From JAEKNW01 sp963678375 (GTDB lineage Bacteria > Cloacimonadota > Cloacimonadia > Cloacimonadales > JAFGVF01): a stretch of DNA of 64,000 nucleotides. The notes beneath the pieces are model-generated. The model searched no databases and had not been told where the DNA came from. It was given only the letters and a program-made list of their open reading frames with translations. Position 1 is the stretch's first letter, and every line of letters starts with the position of its first letter. Below, piece after piece: positions 27,006-34,628 of the stretch. A program made the translations under genes and the position numbers. Location of the stretch: the NCBI GenBank assembly GCA_963678375.2, contig CAXXQH010000001.1:372001-436000 (forward strand). Reading direction: 5' to 3'.

Positions 27006-27034
27006 ATAATAAAATAGTATAATTATTTTGTCAA
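27006..27034 (-). promoter_or_regulatory. Promoter of the dapB operon
   Basis: On the minus strand: TTGACA (complement of 27029-27034), 17-bp spacer, TATTAT (complement of 27006-27011). This is a near-consensus housekeeping promoter. The predicted transcript starts near 27000, giving a short leader before the ATG at 26986. Confidence 0.75.
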
Positions 27035-27182
27035 TATGATATTTGAACTTAGAATAAAGATAATTCTTATGATTCAAGACTCTTCAACTCAATTATCACA
27101 TTGCCATTTATAGATACTCTTATACTCGCTCAAAACTTCATGATTAAAAAAGTTTAATATGTAAATGTCCGTCACTATTTCA

Positions 27183-27236
27183 TCATTGTTACTCTCCACA
27201 TAATCTACTAGAAATCCTTGCAGATAGTAACAATCA
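27183..27236. promoter_or_regulatory. Inverted-arm element, copy B (14-nt arms, about 26-nt centre)
   Basis: Left arm TCATTGTTACTCTC (27183-27196) and right arm GATAGTAACAATCA (27223-27236), identical to the arms of copy A at 11554-11607 and at the same spacing; the intervening bases are mostly different. It lies about 143 bp upstream of the candidate -35 of the DUF1015 gene. A half-arm-like ATTGTTAC recurs at 27406-27413, overlapping that gene's -10. Confidence 0.55.
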
Positions 27237-27379
27237 AGATAATAGTATTTTGTAAGCTTATAGAAAAATGAGAAACTTGCAGCAATGAAAATACCAATTA
27301 CAGTGGAGCATTCTAATGAGTGGAGTGTTTTTTGAGAAGTCTCGTTGATATAGGTAAACAAACTATGATAACAAAATAA

Positions 27380-27408
27380 TTGACATATTTAGGAATTGTT
27401 TTTTAATT
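27380..27408 (+). promoter_or_regulatory. Candidate promoter of the DUF1015 gene
   Basis: TTGACA (27380-27385), 17-bp spacer, TTAATT (27403-27408), the same arrangement as upstream of atoD. AAGGAG precedes the start codon at good distance. Confidence 0.5.
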
Positions 27409-27445
27409 GTTACAAATACTAAAAATTATAATTTAAGGAGTAATA

Positions 27446-28693
27446 ATGCCTATATTCAGACCTTTTAAGGCAGTTAGACCTGTTCCTGCTAAAGCTAAAG
27501 ATATTGCATCTTTACCATACGATGTTATGGACTCTGATGAAGCTCGTTTAGAAGTAAAAAAGAATCCTCTTTCTTTCATTCATGTTGAAAAAGCAGAAGT
27601 TGATCTTCCACAAGGTACAAACTTATACAGTGATGAAGTTTATAACAAAGCTAAAGAGAATCTTTATAATTATATCAAAAATGGGCATATGATACAAGAT
27701 GAAAAACCAGCTTTTTATGTTTATCGTCAAATCATGAATGGTAGAGCTCAAACTGGTTTGGTTGGTTGTGCTGCTACTGAAGATTACATGAATAATATTA
27801 TTAAGAAACACGAACTCACTCGTGCTGCTAAAGAAGCTGACAGAATCAAGCATGTTGATATTTGCGATGCTCACTCTTCTCCTGTTTTCTTTACTTATAG
27901 ACACAGAGATGATATTAATGCTGTAGTTAGCAAAACTGTTGCTACTAAACCTGAATATGACTTTGTTGCTGATGATGGTATTGCTCATGCCCTATGGGTT
28001 ATTTCAAATGATAAAGATATCGCTACTATCAGTCAAGCTTTTGCTGATATGGATTACCTTTATGTTGCTGACGGCCATCACAGAACCGCTTCTGCTGCCA
28101 AAGTTGGTTTACTAAGAAAAGAAGCTAATCCAAATCATACTGGCCAAGAAGAATACAACTTCTTTATGACCGTTATCTTCCCAGATAATGATCTTTATAT
28201 TATGGATTATAATCGTGTTGTTAAAGACTTAAACGGTCATACTAAAGAAGACTTTTTCTTTAATATTGAAGAAAAGTTTGACATTGAATTATTCGAAGGT
28301 AAAGGTCCTTACCATCCTGAAGCAAGACATAACTTTGGTATGTATATTGAAGGTAAATGGTATAAACTAACTGCTAAAGAAGGAACATTCGATGAAAATA
28401 GTCCAACGAAATCTCTTGATGTTTCTATTCTTCAAGAAAATTTACTTCATCCTATACTTAACATTGGTGACCCACGAACTGATGAGAGAATCGACTTCAT
28501 CGGTGGCATTAGAGGTTTAGGTGAATTAGAAAAGAGAGTTGACTCAGGAAGAGAAGTAGTTGCATTTGCCATGTATCCAACTTCAATCGAAGAGTTGATG
28601 AATATAGCTGATGCTGGAGAAATTATGCCTCCTAAATCAACTTGGTTTGAACCAAAACTCAGATCAGGTTTATTCATCCATCCATTAAAATAG
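27446..28693 (+). CDS. DUF1015 family protein
   Basis: 415 residues. DUF1015 proteins are widespread in anaerobes, often beside serine-biosynthesis genes, and have no proven activity. Conserved segments seen: FRPFKAVRPVPAKAKDIASL and PYDVMDSDEAR at the N-terminus, then HELTRAAKEADRIKHVDICD, the DGHHRTASA motif (resembling ParB/Srx-like phosphotransfer folds) and EERIDFIGG-type DERIDFIGGIRG near the C-terminus. Starts ATG with AAGGAG. Transcribed alone: a strong promoter and a strong terminator bracket it. Codon choice looks optimised, suggesting good expression. Confidence 0.88.
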   Translation: MPIFRPFKAVRPVPAKAKDIASLPYDVMDSDEARLEVKKNPLSFIHVEKAEVDLPQGTNLYSDEVYNKAKENLYNYIKNGHMIQDEKPAFYVYRQIMNGRAQTGLVGCAATEDYMNNIIKKHELTRAAKEADRIKHVDICDAHSSPVFFTYRHRDDINAVVSKTVATKPEYDFVADDGIAHALWVISNDKDIATISQAFADMDYLYVADGHHRTASAAKVGLLRKEANPNHTGQEEYNFFMTVIFPDNDLYIMDYNRVVKDLNGHTKEDFFFNIEEKFDIELFEGKGPYHPEARHNFGMYIEGKWYKLTAKEGTFDENSPTKSLDVSILQENLLHPILNIGDPRTDERIDFIGGIRGLGELEKRVDSGREVVAFAMYPTSIEELMNIADAGEIMPPKSTWFEPKLRSGLFIHPLK

Positions 28694-28717
28694 ACTTTTT
28701 TTAAGCTATAATAAAGT

Positions 28718-28752
28718 AAGAGTGTTAGATTCCCTAACACTCTTTTTTTTTT
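28718..28752 (+). terminator. Rho-independent terminator after the DUF1015 gene
   Basis: Perfect 11-bp stem AAGAGTGTTAG / CTAACACTCTT with a 5-nt loop and ten consecutive T residues. Confidence 0.93.
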
Positions 28753-28774
28753 ACTTTTATGAACTAATGTCTAC

Positions 28775-28967
28775 TTTAACCTTGATGTTGCAGTAGAGCT
28801 TTAGTGAAGAGTGGAGATTATTCTAGCAAAAACCCTTCTATGAGGAGGATGCGGGGGTGTTTCAATCTAGACGCATATAATATATATTTATGAAAATTAT
28901 GTAAGTTACTTTTGCAGAAAAATATAGTACTATACACAAAGATCTACTACATTATTTAGGTTTAAAC
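28775..28967. mobile_element. Miniature inverted-repeat element, copy 1
   Basis: About 193 bp, non-coding. Left end TTTAACCTTGATGTTGCAG (then TAGA) and right end, read in reverse complement, GTTTAAACCTAAATAATG (then TAGTAGA) form imperfect terminal inverted repeats of about 24 bp. The interior aligns throughout with copies 2 and 3: GAAGAGTG(C/G)AGATTATTC, GCATATAATATATAT, AAGTTACTTTTGCAGAAA and ATATAGT. Like copy 2 it carries the G-rich stem-loop module (28832-28862). It lies between the DUF1015 terminator and the CDF gene. Confidence 0.75.
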
Positions 28968-29105
28968 TATTTCCATTCAAAATTTAGTAAATATTCCTAG
29001 TTGACACTTTTTACTAATCTAACAGGCTTGTTATCTTAGATAAGAACTAAATGGGCAATAAAGTTGACCCCCCCTATAAGGCTAATTCCAAAGGATTATT
29101 ATAAA

Positions 29106-30071
29106 ATGGAAAATATAAATCAAACTGTGATAAGTAGAACAAAAAAAGAAATTGAATTAATAAAACTTTCTACAATAGGAAATTTTTGTTTTGGGTTAAT
29201 AGGGATTATTTTTGCTATTCTTACAAATTCTAGATCAATCCTCTTTGATGGACTATACTCTTTTGTTTTAAGCTTATTTACTTTGCTATCAGCACGTGTT
29301 GTAAGACTTATCACAAAAGGACAAACAGTTAACTATCAGTTTGGTTATGGTGCTTTTGAACCTCTCTTGATAATAATAAAATCAATATTCTTATTTGGTA
29401 TGTATCTTGTTTTAGGTTACGAAGCAATTACCTCGTTATTTAAGGGTGGTTATCCTATTAGTGCATCTTTCGCTTTAGTCTATTCAGTTATTAGTACCGG
29501 TGCTTGCTTTATAATCTGGCTAATTTTACGAAAGTCTGCCCGTAGAAATACTTCACCAGTTCTAAAAGCAGAAGCTTATGGTTGGTTCTTAGATACTATT
29601 CTAAGTGGAGCTGTCTTTTTAGCTTTTATTATTATTTTTCTTTTGAAATATTTAGGAGCAGAATCTGTAACAGATTATATAGATCCTTTAATTACATTAA
29701 GTTTAGTTCTTTTTATGCTACCTGCTCTTTATAGTATGTTCTTAACGAATTTCCGAGATATGGTATCAGCTGCACCTTCTATAGAAATTCAAAATCAACT
29801 AAGAGATATTATGAATCGTTTTCAAGAAAAATACCACTTCTCTAACATTGAGAATTTTTCTGAAAAGAGAGGAAGAAGTCTTTACTTGATCTCCCATGTC
29901 TACCTAGATCATGACATTCCTATGAAGACTTTAGATAAAATTAGAAAAGAAATGGTTAAAGAAATTAAGCGATGGTGGTTTTATTCTGATATAGATATTT
30001 TGTTTACTCTTAACCCAGCTTGGATAAAGATGTCTAATATAAATTCTCCTATTGAATCTAAAGATAAATAG
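29106..30071 (+). CDS. Cation diffusion facilitator (CDF) family transporter
   Basis: About 321 residues from ATG 29106; an ATG 14 codons upstream would add a non-conserved tail. Six helices are apparent. The metal-site pattern is SILFDGLYSFVLSL in helix 2 and AEAYGWFLDTILSG in helix 5; classical CDF proteins have HxxxD/DxxxD here, so Asp56-type and Asp residues are kept but one position is Tyr or Ser, and metal specificity is uncertain. The C-terminal cytoplasmic domain contains SHVYLDHDIPMKTLDKI. Transcribed alone between two inverted-repeat elements. Probably exports Zn, Mn or Fe. Confidence 0.75.
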   Translation: MENINQTVISRTKKEIELIKLSTIGNFCFGLIGIIFAILTNSRSILFDGLYSFVLSLFTLLSARVVRLITKGQTVNYQFGYGAFEPLLIIIKSIFLFGMYLVLGYEAITSLFKGGYPISASFALVYSVISTGACFIIWLILRKSARRNTSPVLKAEAYGWFLDTILSGAVFLAFIIIFLLKYLGAESVTDYIDPLITLSLVLFMLPALYSMFLTNFRDMVSAAPSIEIQNQLRDIMNRFQEKYHFSNIENFSEKRGRSLYLISHVYLDHDIPMKTLDKIRKEMVKEIKRWWFYSDIDILFTLNPAWIKMSNINSPIESKDK

Positions 30072-30081
30072 TTAAACTCAA

Positions 30082-30280
30082 ATAATCCCCGATAGTGTAT
30101 TAGAACTTTTCTGAAGAGTGCAGATTATTCTTGCAAAATCTCCTTCTATGAGGGGGATACAGGGGGTGTTTCAATTTAGACACATAATATATATATATAT
30201 ATTCGGAGAAAATATGGATCTTACTTTTGCGAAATAATATAGTGCTAATCACAAAGGTCTACTGCATTTTCTGTGTTAAA
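30082..30280. mobile_element. Miniature inverted-repeat element, copy 2
   Basis: About 199 bp. Left end ATAATCCCCGATAGTGTATT (then AGA), right end in reverse complement TTTAACACAGAAAATGCAG (then TAGA). Interior includes GAAGAGTGCAGATTATTC, the G-rich stem-loop (30145-30176), an eight-step AT dinucleotide run, and TGCGAAATAATATAGTGCTAATCACAAAGG shared with copy 3 over most of its length. It sits immediately downstream of the CDF gene and may end its transcript. Confidence 0.78.
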
Positions 30281-30399
30281 AAAAAGGTTGCCTATAAGTC
30301 TTTAGATGAATCATTGAAACTCCATCAAAAACTTATAAACAACCATGAAATACTTGTAAAAGAGAAGATCTCTTGAAATCCCCTTTACTAAATTCAAAA

Positions 30400-32442
30400 T
30401 TATTTAATTAAACCATCTCTTCTGAGCATTGCATCTGGATCTGGTTTTCTACCTCTAAACTTAATAAATAAGTCCATTGGATGTTCAGAGTTACCTTTTG
30501 CTAAGATATTTTCTCTAAATGATTTAGCTGTTTCTTTATTGAATATTCCATCTTCTTTAAATTTTGAGAAGGCATCAGCATCAAGAACTTCTGCCCATTT
30601 GTATGAGTAGTAGCCTGATGAGTAACCACCGTGGAAAATGTGTGAGAAAGAACATGATGTATTAACACAATCAACCTTAGGGTATAGTCTAGTCCTTTCT
30701 GTAACTTCTTCTTCAAACTTAGCTACATCTTCAACATCTGATGGATCTGAAGAATGCCAAGCCATATCAATAAGACCCAATGAAACTTGTCTTACATTGA
30801 ATATACCCTTGTTAAAAGTTTCTGCTTTTTTAACTTTATTAACAAGCTCTTCAGGGATAAGCTCTCCATTTTCATAATGATGGGCAAACAATTTTAAAGT
30901 ATCCATTTCAAGAACCCAATTTTCCATAACTTGTGATGGAAGTTCTACGAAATCCCAATATACGTTTGGACTTGCTAAAGATTTGTAGTGAACATCTGAC
31001 AGCAAACCGTGTAAAGCATGACCAAACTCATGGAAGATAGTTGTAACTTCGCTTAAAGATAATAATGATGGTTTGTCTTCTGAAGGTGGTGTTAATGAAC
31101 CAACGATTGAGATGAAAGGTCTTTTGACCTCTCCTTGTTGGAAGCCTTGGGAACGGTAACCAGTCATCCAAGCACCAGCTCTTTTTGTGTCACGAGGGTA
31201 GAGGTCAACATAGAAAAGTCCCATGTATCTACCATCTTCCTCTTGGATAACTTCGAAGACTCTAACGTCTTCATGATATTTTGGCAAATCATTATGCTCA
31301 ATGAACTTGAGTCCATATAATTTATTTGCTACTGTAAAGATACCATTAATAACATTTTCTGCCTTGAAGTAAGGTCTTAACTCTTCTGAATCAAAGTTAA
31401 ACTTTTTCTTTTTAAGAATTTCTGAATAGTATGATACATCCCAAGGCATAAGTTGGTCAATGCCATCTTCTTTAGCAATAGCTTCAATCTCCTTAACTTC
31501 CTCTTTAGCAACTGGAAGAGCAACATCAAGTATCTTTTCTAAGAATTCGTGAACAGTCTTAGGATTTTCAGCCATTCTTTCAGCTAGAGTGAAATCTGCA
31601 TGAGTATCAAAACCAAGTAATTGAGCTCTTTTATGTCTAAGTTTTGCTAATTGCTTTACGATTTCTTGATTATCATGATCATCACGGAATGCTCTTGAAC
31701 CCCAAGCTTTACTGAATTTTTCTCTCAATTCTCTGTTCTTTGCATACTGTAAAATTGGCATAAACATTGATGGTTGTAATAAGAATAACCATTTGCCAGC
31801 ATGACCTTTCTTTTTAGCCATAAAAGCTGCTTGAGCTTTTGCATTTTCAGGAAGACCATCTAATTCGGCTTCATCTTCAATTATATATTCAAATTTATTA
31901 GTAGAATTTAAAACATTTTGAGAGAATTTAGGACCTAACTGAGACATCTCCATATTGATTTGCATCAATTCTTTTTTCTTATCTTCTGGTAAAAGAGCAC
32001 CATTACGGATGAATGATTTATATACTTTTTCTAAAAGACGCGTTTGTTCTGCATTTAGATTCTCTTCTTCTTTATGATCATAGACATATTTTAATTTTTC
32101 AAACATCTTTGGATTCATCATAGTTTCATTACCAAATTCAGCTAATTTCTGAGATATTTCTCCAGCTAAAGCAGAAAACTCTTGGTCAGCATTACTGCTT
32201 AACAGATTAAAATAAATTGAAGTAATATAATCTAGTTCCACACCTGTTTCTTCTTCAATAGTATTAGCAAAATTTGGAGTTTCAGGACTAGCAATGTAGT
32301 CGTTAAATTCCTTTCTTGCTATTTCGAGAGCCCAGTCAATTGCCGGCATGAAGTGTTCGGTTTTAAATTTATCAAAAGGAATTGCTTCGAATTTGGAGTA
32401 TCTTTCCCCTGTCATTAAAGGATTGTTTTTTTGTTCAGACAT
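30400..32442 (-). CDS. M3 family oligopeptidase / peptidyl-dipeptidase
   Basis: 680 residues, no signal peptide, cytoplasmic zinc peptidase degrading peptides of up to about 20 residues. The zinc site is FHEFGHALHGLLSDV (HExxH) with the third ligand in the following helix around NVYWDFVELPSQVMENWV. C-terminal HIFHGGYSSGYYSYKW is the substrate-binding loop that distinguishes Dcp/OpdA enzymes. Length fits Dcp. Start ATG has GAGGAG upstream. It is a single-gene unit with its own promoter. Confidence 0.92.
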   Translation of the reverse strand: MSEQKNNPLMTGERYSKFEAIPFDKFKTEHFMPAIDWALEIARKEFNDYIASPETPNFANTIEEETGVELDYITSIYFNLLSSNADQEFSALAGEISQKLAEFGNETMMNPKMFEKLKYVYDHKEEENLNAEQTRLLEKVYKSFIRNGALLPEDKKKELMQINMEMSQLGPKFSQNVLNSTNKFEYIIEDEAELDGLPENAKAQAAFMAKKKGHAGKWLFLLQPSMFMPILQYAKNRELREKFSKAWGSRAFRDDHDNQEIVKQLAKLRHKRAQLLGFDTHADFTLAERMAENPKTVHEFLEKILDVALPVAKEEVKEIEAIAKEDGIDQLMPWDVSYYSEILKKKKFNFDSEELRPYFKAENVINGIFTVANKLYGLKFIEHNDLPKYHEDVRVFEVIQEEDGRYMGLFYVDLYPRDTKRAGAWMTGYRSQGFQQGEVKRPFISIVGSLTPPSEDKPSLLSLSEVTTIFHEFGHALHGLLSDVHYKSLASPNVYWDFVELPSQVMENWVLEMDTLKLFAHHYENGELIPEELVNKVKKAETFNKGIFNVRQVSLGLIDMAWHSSDPSDVEDVAKFEEEVTERTRLYPKVDCVNTSCSFSHIFHGGYSSGYYSYKWAEVLDADAFSKFKEDGIFNKETAKSFRENILAKGNSEHPMDLFIKFRGRKPDPDAMLRRDGLIK

Positions 32443-32475
32443 ATTTATCTCCTCTATTAATATTTATTTTAAACC

Positions 32476-32503
32476 AATATAATCAGTTTGGCTAAATTGT
32501 CAA
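32476..32503 (-). promoter_or_regulatory. Promoter of the M3 peptidase gene
   Basis: On the minus strand: TTGACA (complement of 32498-32503), 16-bp spacer, TATATT (complement of 32476-32481). Confidence 0.65.
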
Positions 32504-32645
32504 TAATAATTTTTCTACCCTGGGTTTAATACTATTTATCACTGTTAATTCAGCTATTAAGTAATAAAAATAACTAATTTCTTTTGACAGAAACTATAGC
32601 TTTAAGTTTTTGTCATAACTCATAAATAAATTTTTGGGAGACACT

Positions 32646-33200
32646 TTGGAAAAAACTATTAAAGCAAATCCGGCACCAATAGGTTTAATTGGTTTCGGTA
32701 TGACTACTATTTTGTTAAACATTCATAACGCTGGATTTTTTCCCTTGGATGTTGTAATTATGGCAATGGGAATTACCATTGGTGGACTTGCTCAGATCAT
32801 TGCAGGTATTTTGGAGTATAATAATAATAAGACCTTCGGAACCGTAGCCTTTGTAGCATATGGTTTCTTTTGGTTATCACTAGTTTTAATTTGGACCTTG
32901 CCTAAAATGGGAATTGGCCAAGCAGCCTCTCCCCTTTCACTGGGTTTGTATTTATTCCTTTGGGGGCTTTTTACACTGGGTATGTTTATTGGTACTTTCA
33001 AATCTGTGCTTGTATCCAAAATGGTGTTTGGAACCCTTTTTCTACTCTTTATGCTTTTAGCTATTGCCAATTTTACTGGAAGTCACTTAGTTCATACAAT
33101 AGCTGGTTATGAAGGTATAGTCTGTGGAGCATTAGCAATGTACGAAGCTTTAGCTCAGGTTGTTAATGAAGCTCATGGAAAAAAACTTTTACCTCTATAA
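32646..33200 (+). CDS. Acetate uptake transporter (GPR1/FUN34/YaaH, SatP family)
   Basis: About 184 residues starting at TTG 32646 (MEKTIKANPAP), placed 5 nt after GGGAG; a TTG four codons upstream overlaps that site. The family signature NPAPIGLIGFGMTTILLN is intact, followed by HNAGFF and six membrane helices. SatP carries acetate/succinate with protons. Its presence in the same window as the CoA-transferase pair suggests acetate exchange. It is transcribed alone and ends at a strong terminator. A candidate -35 TTGACA lies at 32584-32589. Confidence 0.9.
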   Translation: MEKTIKANPAPIGLIGFGMTTILLNIHNAGFFPLDVVIMAMGITIGGLAQIIAGILEYNNNKTFGTVAFVAYGFFWLSLVLIWTLPKMGIGQAASPLSLGLYLFLWGLFTLGMFIGTFKSVLVSKMVFGTLFLLFMLLAIANFTGSHLVHTIAGYEGIVCGALAMYEALAQVVNEAHGKKLLPL

Positions 33201-33218
33201 TGTTATTCATGATGATAG

Positions 33219-33244
33219 AATCCCCCAACCTGGGGGATTTTTTT
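33219..33244 (+). terminator. Rho-independent terminator after the acetate transporter gene
   Basis: 8-bp GC-rich stem AATCCCCC / GGGGGATT, 5-nt loop, then seven T residues. Confidence 0.92.
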
Positions 33245-33306
33245 AATCTTAGATTTTTATTGCCTTAAATTGTTCTTTTTAATAGTTGGCATTAGAGGGA
33301 AAAATT

Positions 33307-34542
33307 ATGAAAAGAAAAAGTGTATATCAAAGTACTGTGTCCTTGTTATTAATATCTGCTCTTTTTAATGGAGTATTTAACGGATTCACTGGAATTCAAG
33401 ATATTATTGCTAGAAAAGCATTTAACGCTCTTGATTGGCAGTTAATGATTCTAACAATGATTTGGCCAGTTACAAACTTCTTGTCAATATGGTGGGGTAA
33501 AATACTTGAGCAAAGCTCAAATAAAGCTAAGTTTTTCTGGGCAGTAGCTGTCTTAGGACGTCTTTCACTATTACTAGCTTATTTTACCACTTCAATGAAT
33601 ATATATTTGCTTATTTTCGGTTTAGTTTCTTTCTTTAATGGAATACTTTCTCCAGCTTCTAATTCTATTTATCAAAGTAATCTCCCTCAAAATAGATCAA
33701 AGGTTTTTGGTTATACCATGAGTCTTGCATCAGCTATAAGTATGATTTTTGCTTTCATCTCTGGTCGTTTTTTAGATTCTTCTGAAACAAACCTAAAACT
33801 AATATTTATTATTGTATCCTTAGCTGGTTTTACTTCTGCATCAATCTTGTCTTTCATTCGAATTGAAGATAATAAGGTTAAGTATCAAAAGAAAATGTTA
33901 AGAAAGGATTTTTTCTTATCTCCTCTCAAAAGAGCTTTTGGGTTATTGAAAAACAACAAGCCTTATGCTCATTTTCAACGCGATTTTACCCTGTATGGTT
34001 TTGGTTTTCTTTCTCTAGCTCCTGTAATCCCTATCTTTATGGTAGATAATCTAAATCTAAATTATACTCACTCTTTTATCTCTAAAGGTATTTTAGCACA
34101 AATAGGATTTCTCATCTTATCGCCTATTTTCGGTAGACTTCACGACAACTTCCACCCATTTAAGTTTGCTAGTTATTCCTTTGGTGCTATTGCTATTTTC
34201 CCTCTTCTCTTGATAATTACTGGGCAATTCACAAATATTACTTTTAGTCTAATTGCAATTTATTTTTCCTTCTTAATATATGGTTTTGCTATGTCAGGAG
34301 TTAATATGGCTTGGAATATGTCCTCTATCCATTTTGCAGGAGATGAAGACGCCTCAATGTATCAAAGCTTACACATAACAATAACAGGAATTAGAGGCCT
34401 TTTTGCCCCTGTATTAGGTATCTTAGCAAAGAATTATCTAGGTATTTATGGTGCTTTTCTTATGTCTTTTAGCTTCTTTGCTTTAGCATCAATATTTTCT
34501 TATAAAGATTACCGAGCTTATTCTTCTGGAAGACTCAAATAG
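33307..34542 (+). CDS. Major facilitator superfamily transporter
   Basis: 411 residues from ATG 33307, preceded by AGAGGG; the TTG at 33286 is in frame but lacks a site. Twelve helices are apparent, with NGVFNGFTGIQDIIARKAF in helix 1 and loop and GRLSLLLAYF resembling the loop 2-3 motif. A basic central loop (RIEDNKVKYQKKMLRKDFF) divides two halves. FGRLHDNFHPFKF is the second-half equivalent of motif A. Substrate not predictable. Gene stands alone between the acetate transporter and the transglutaminase-like gene. Confidence 0.8.
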   Translation: MKRKSVYQSTVSLLLISALFNGVFNGFTGIQDIIARKAFNALDWQLMILTMIWPVTNFLSIWWGKILEQSSNKAKFFWAVAVLGRLSLLLAYFTTSMNIYLLIFGLVSFFNGILSPASNSIYQSNLPQNRSKVFGYTMSLASAISMIFAFISGRFLDSSETNLKLIFIIVSLAGFTSASILSFIRIEDNKVKYQKKMLRKDFFLSPLKRAFGLLKNNKPYAHFQRDFTLYGFGFLSLAPVIPIFMVDNLNLNYTHSFISKGILAQIGFLILSPIFGRLHDNFHPFKFASYSFGAIAIFPLLLIITGQFTNITFSLIAIYFSFLIYGFAMSGVNMAWNMSSIHFAGDEDASMYQSLHITITGIRGLFAPVLGILAKNYLGIYGAFLMSFSFFALASIFSYKDYRAYSSGRLK

Positions 34543-34628
34543 GAAACCATCCTAATAGACATAAAATATTTCAAGTTTTTGGAACAATAAATGTATATAA
34601 TATCTTAAAACATTATTTTTGAGGTACC

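Larger units (their letters stand above)
27035..27445. other. Divergent intergenic region upstream of the DUF1015 gene
   Basis: About 410 bp between the divergent dapB and DUF1015 genes. A 90-codon minus-strand reading frame at 27089-27361 lacks a ribosome-binding site and has an atypical composition, so I do not call it a gene. The region holds inverted-arm element copy B (27183-27236) and the DUF1015 promoter (27380-27408). Confidence 0.5.

Noticed and set aside
27089..27361. 90-codon minus-strand frame upstream of the DUF1015 gene
   Set aside because: No Shine-Dalgarno, odd aromatic-rich composition, and it overlaps the inverted-arm element that is better explained as regulatory.
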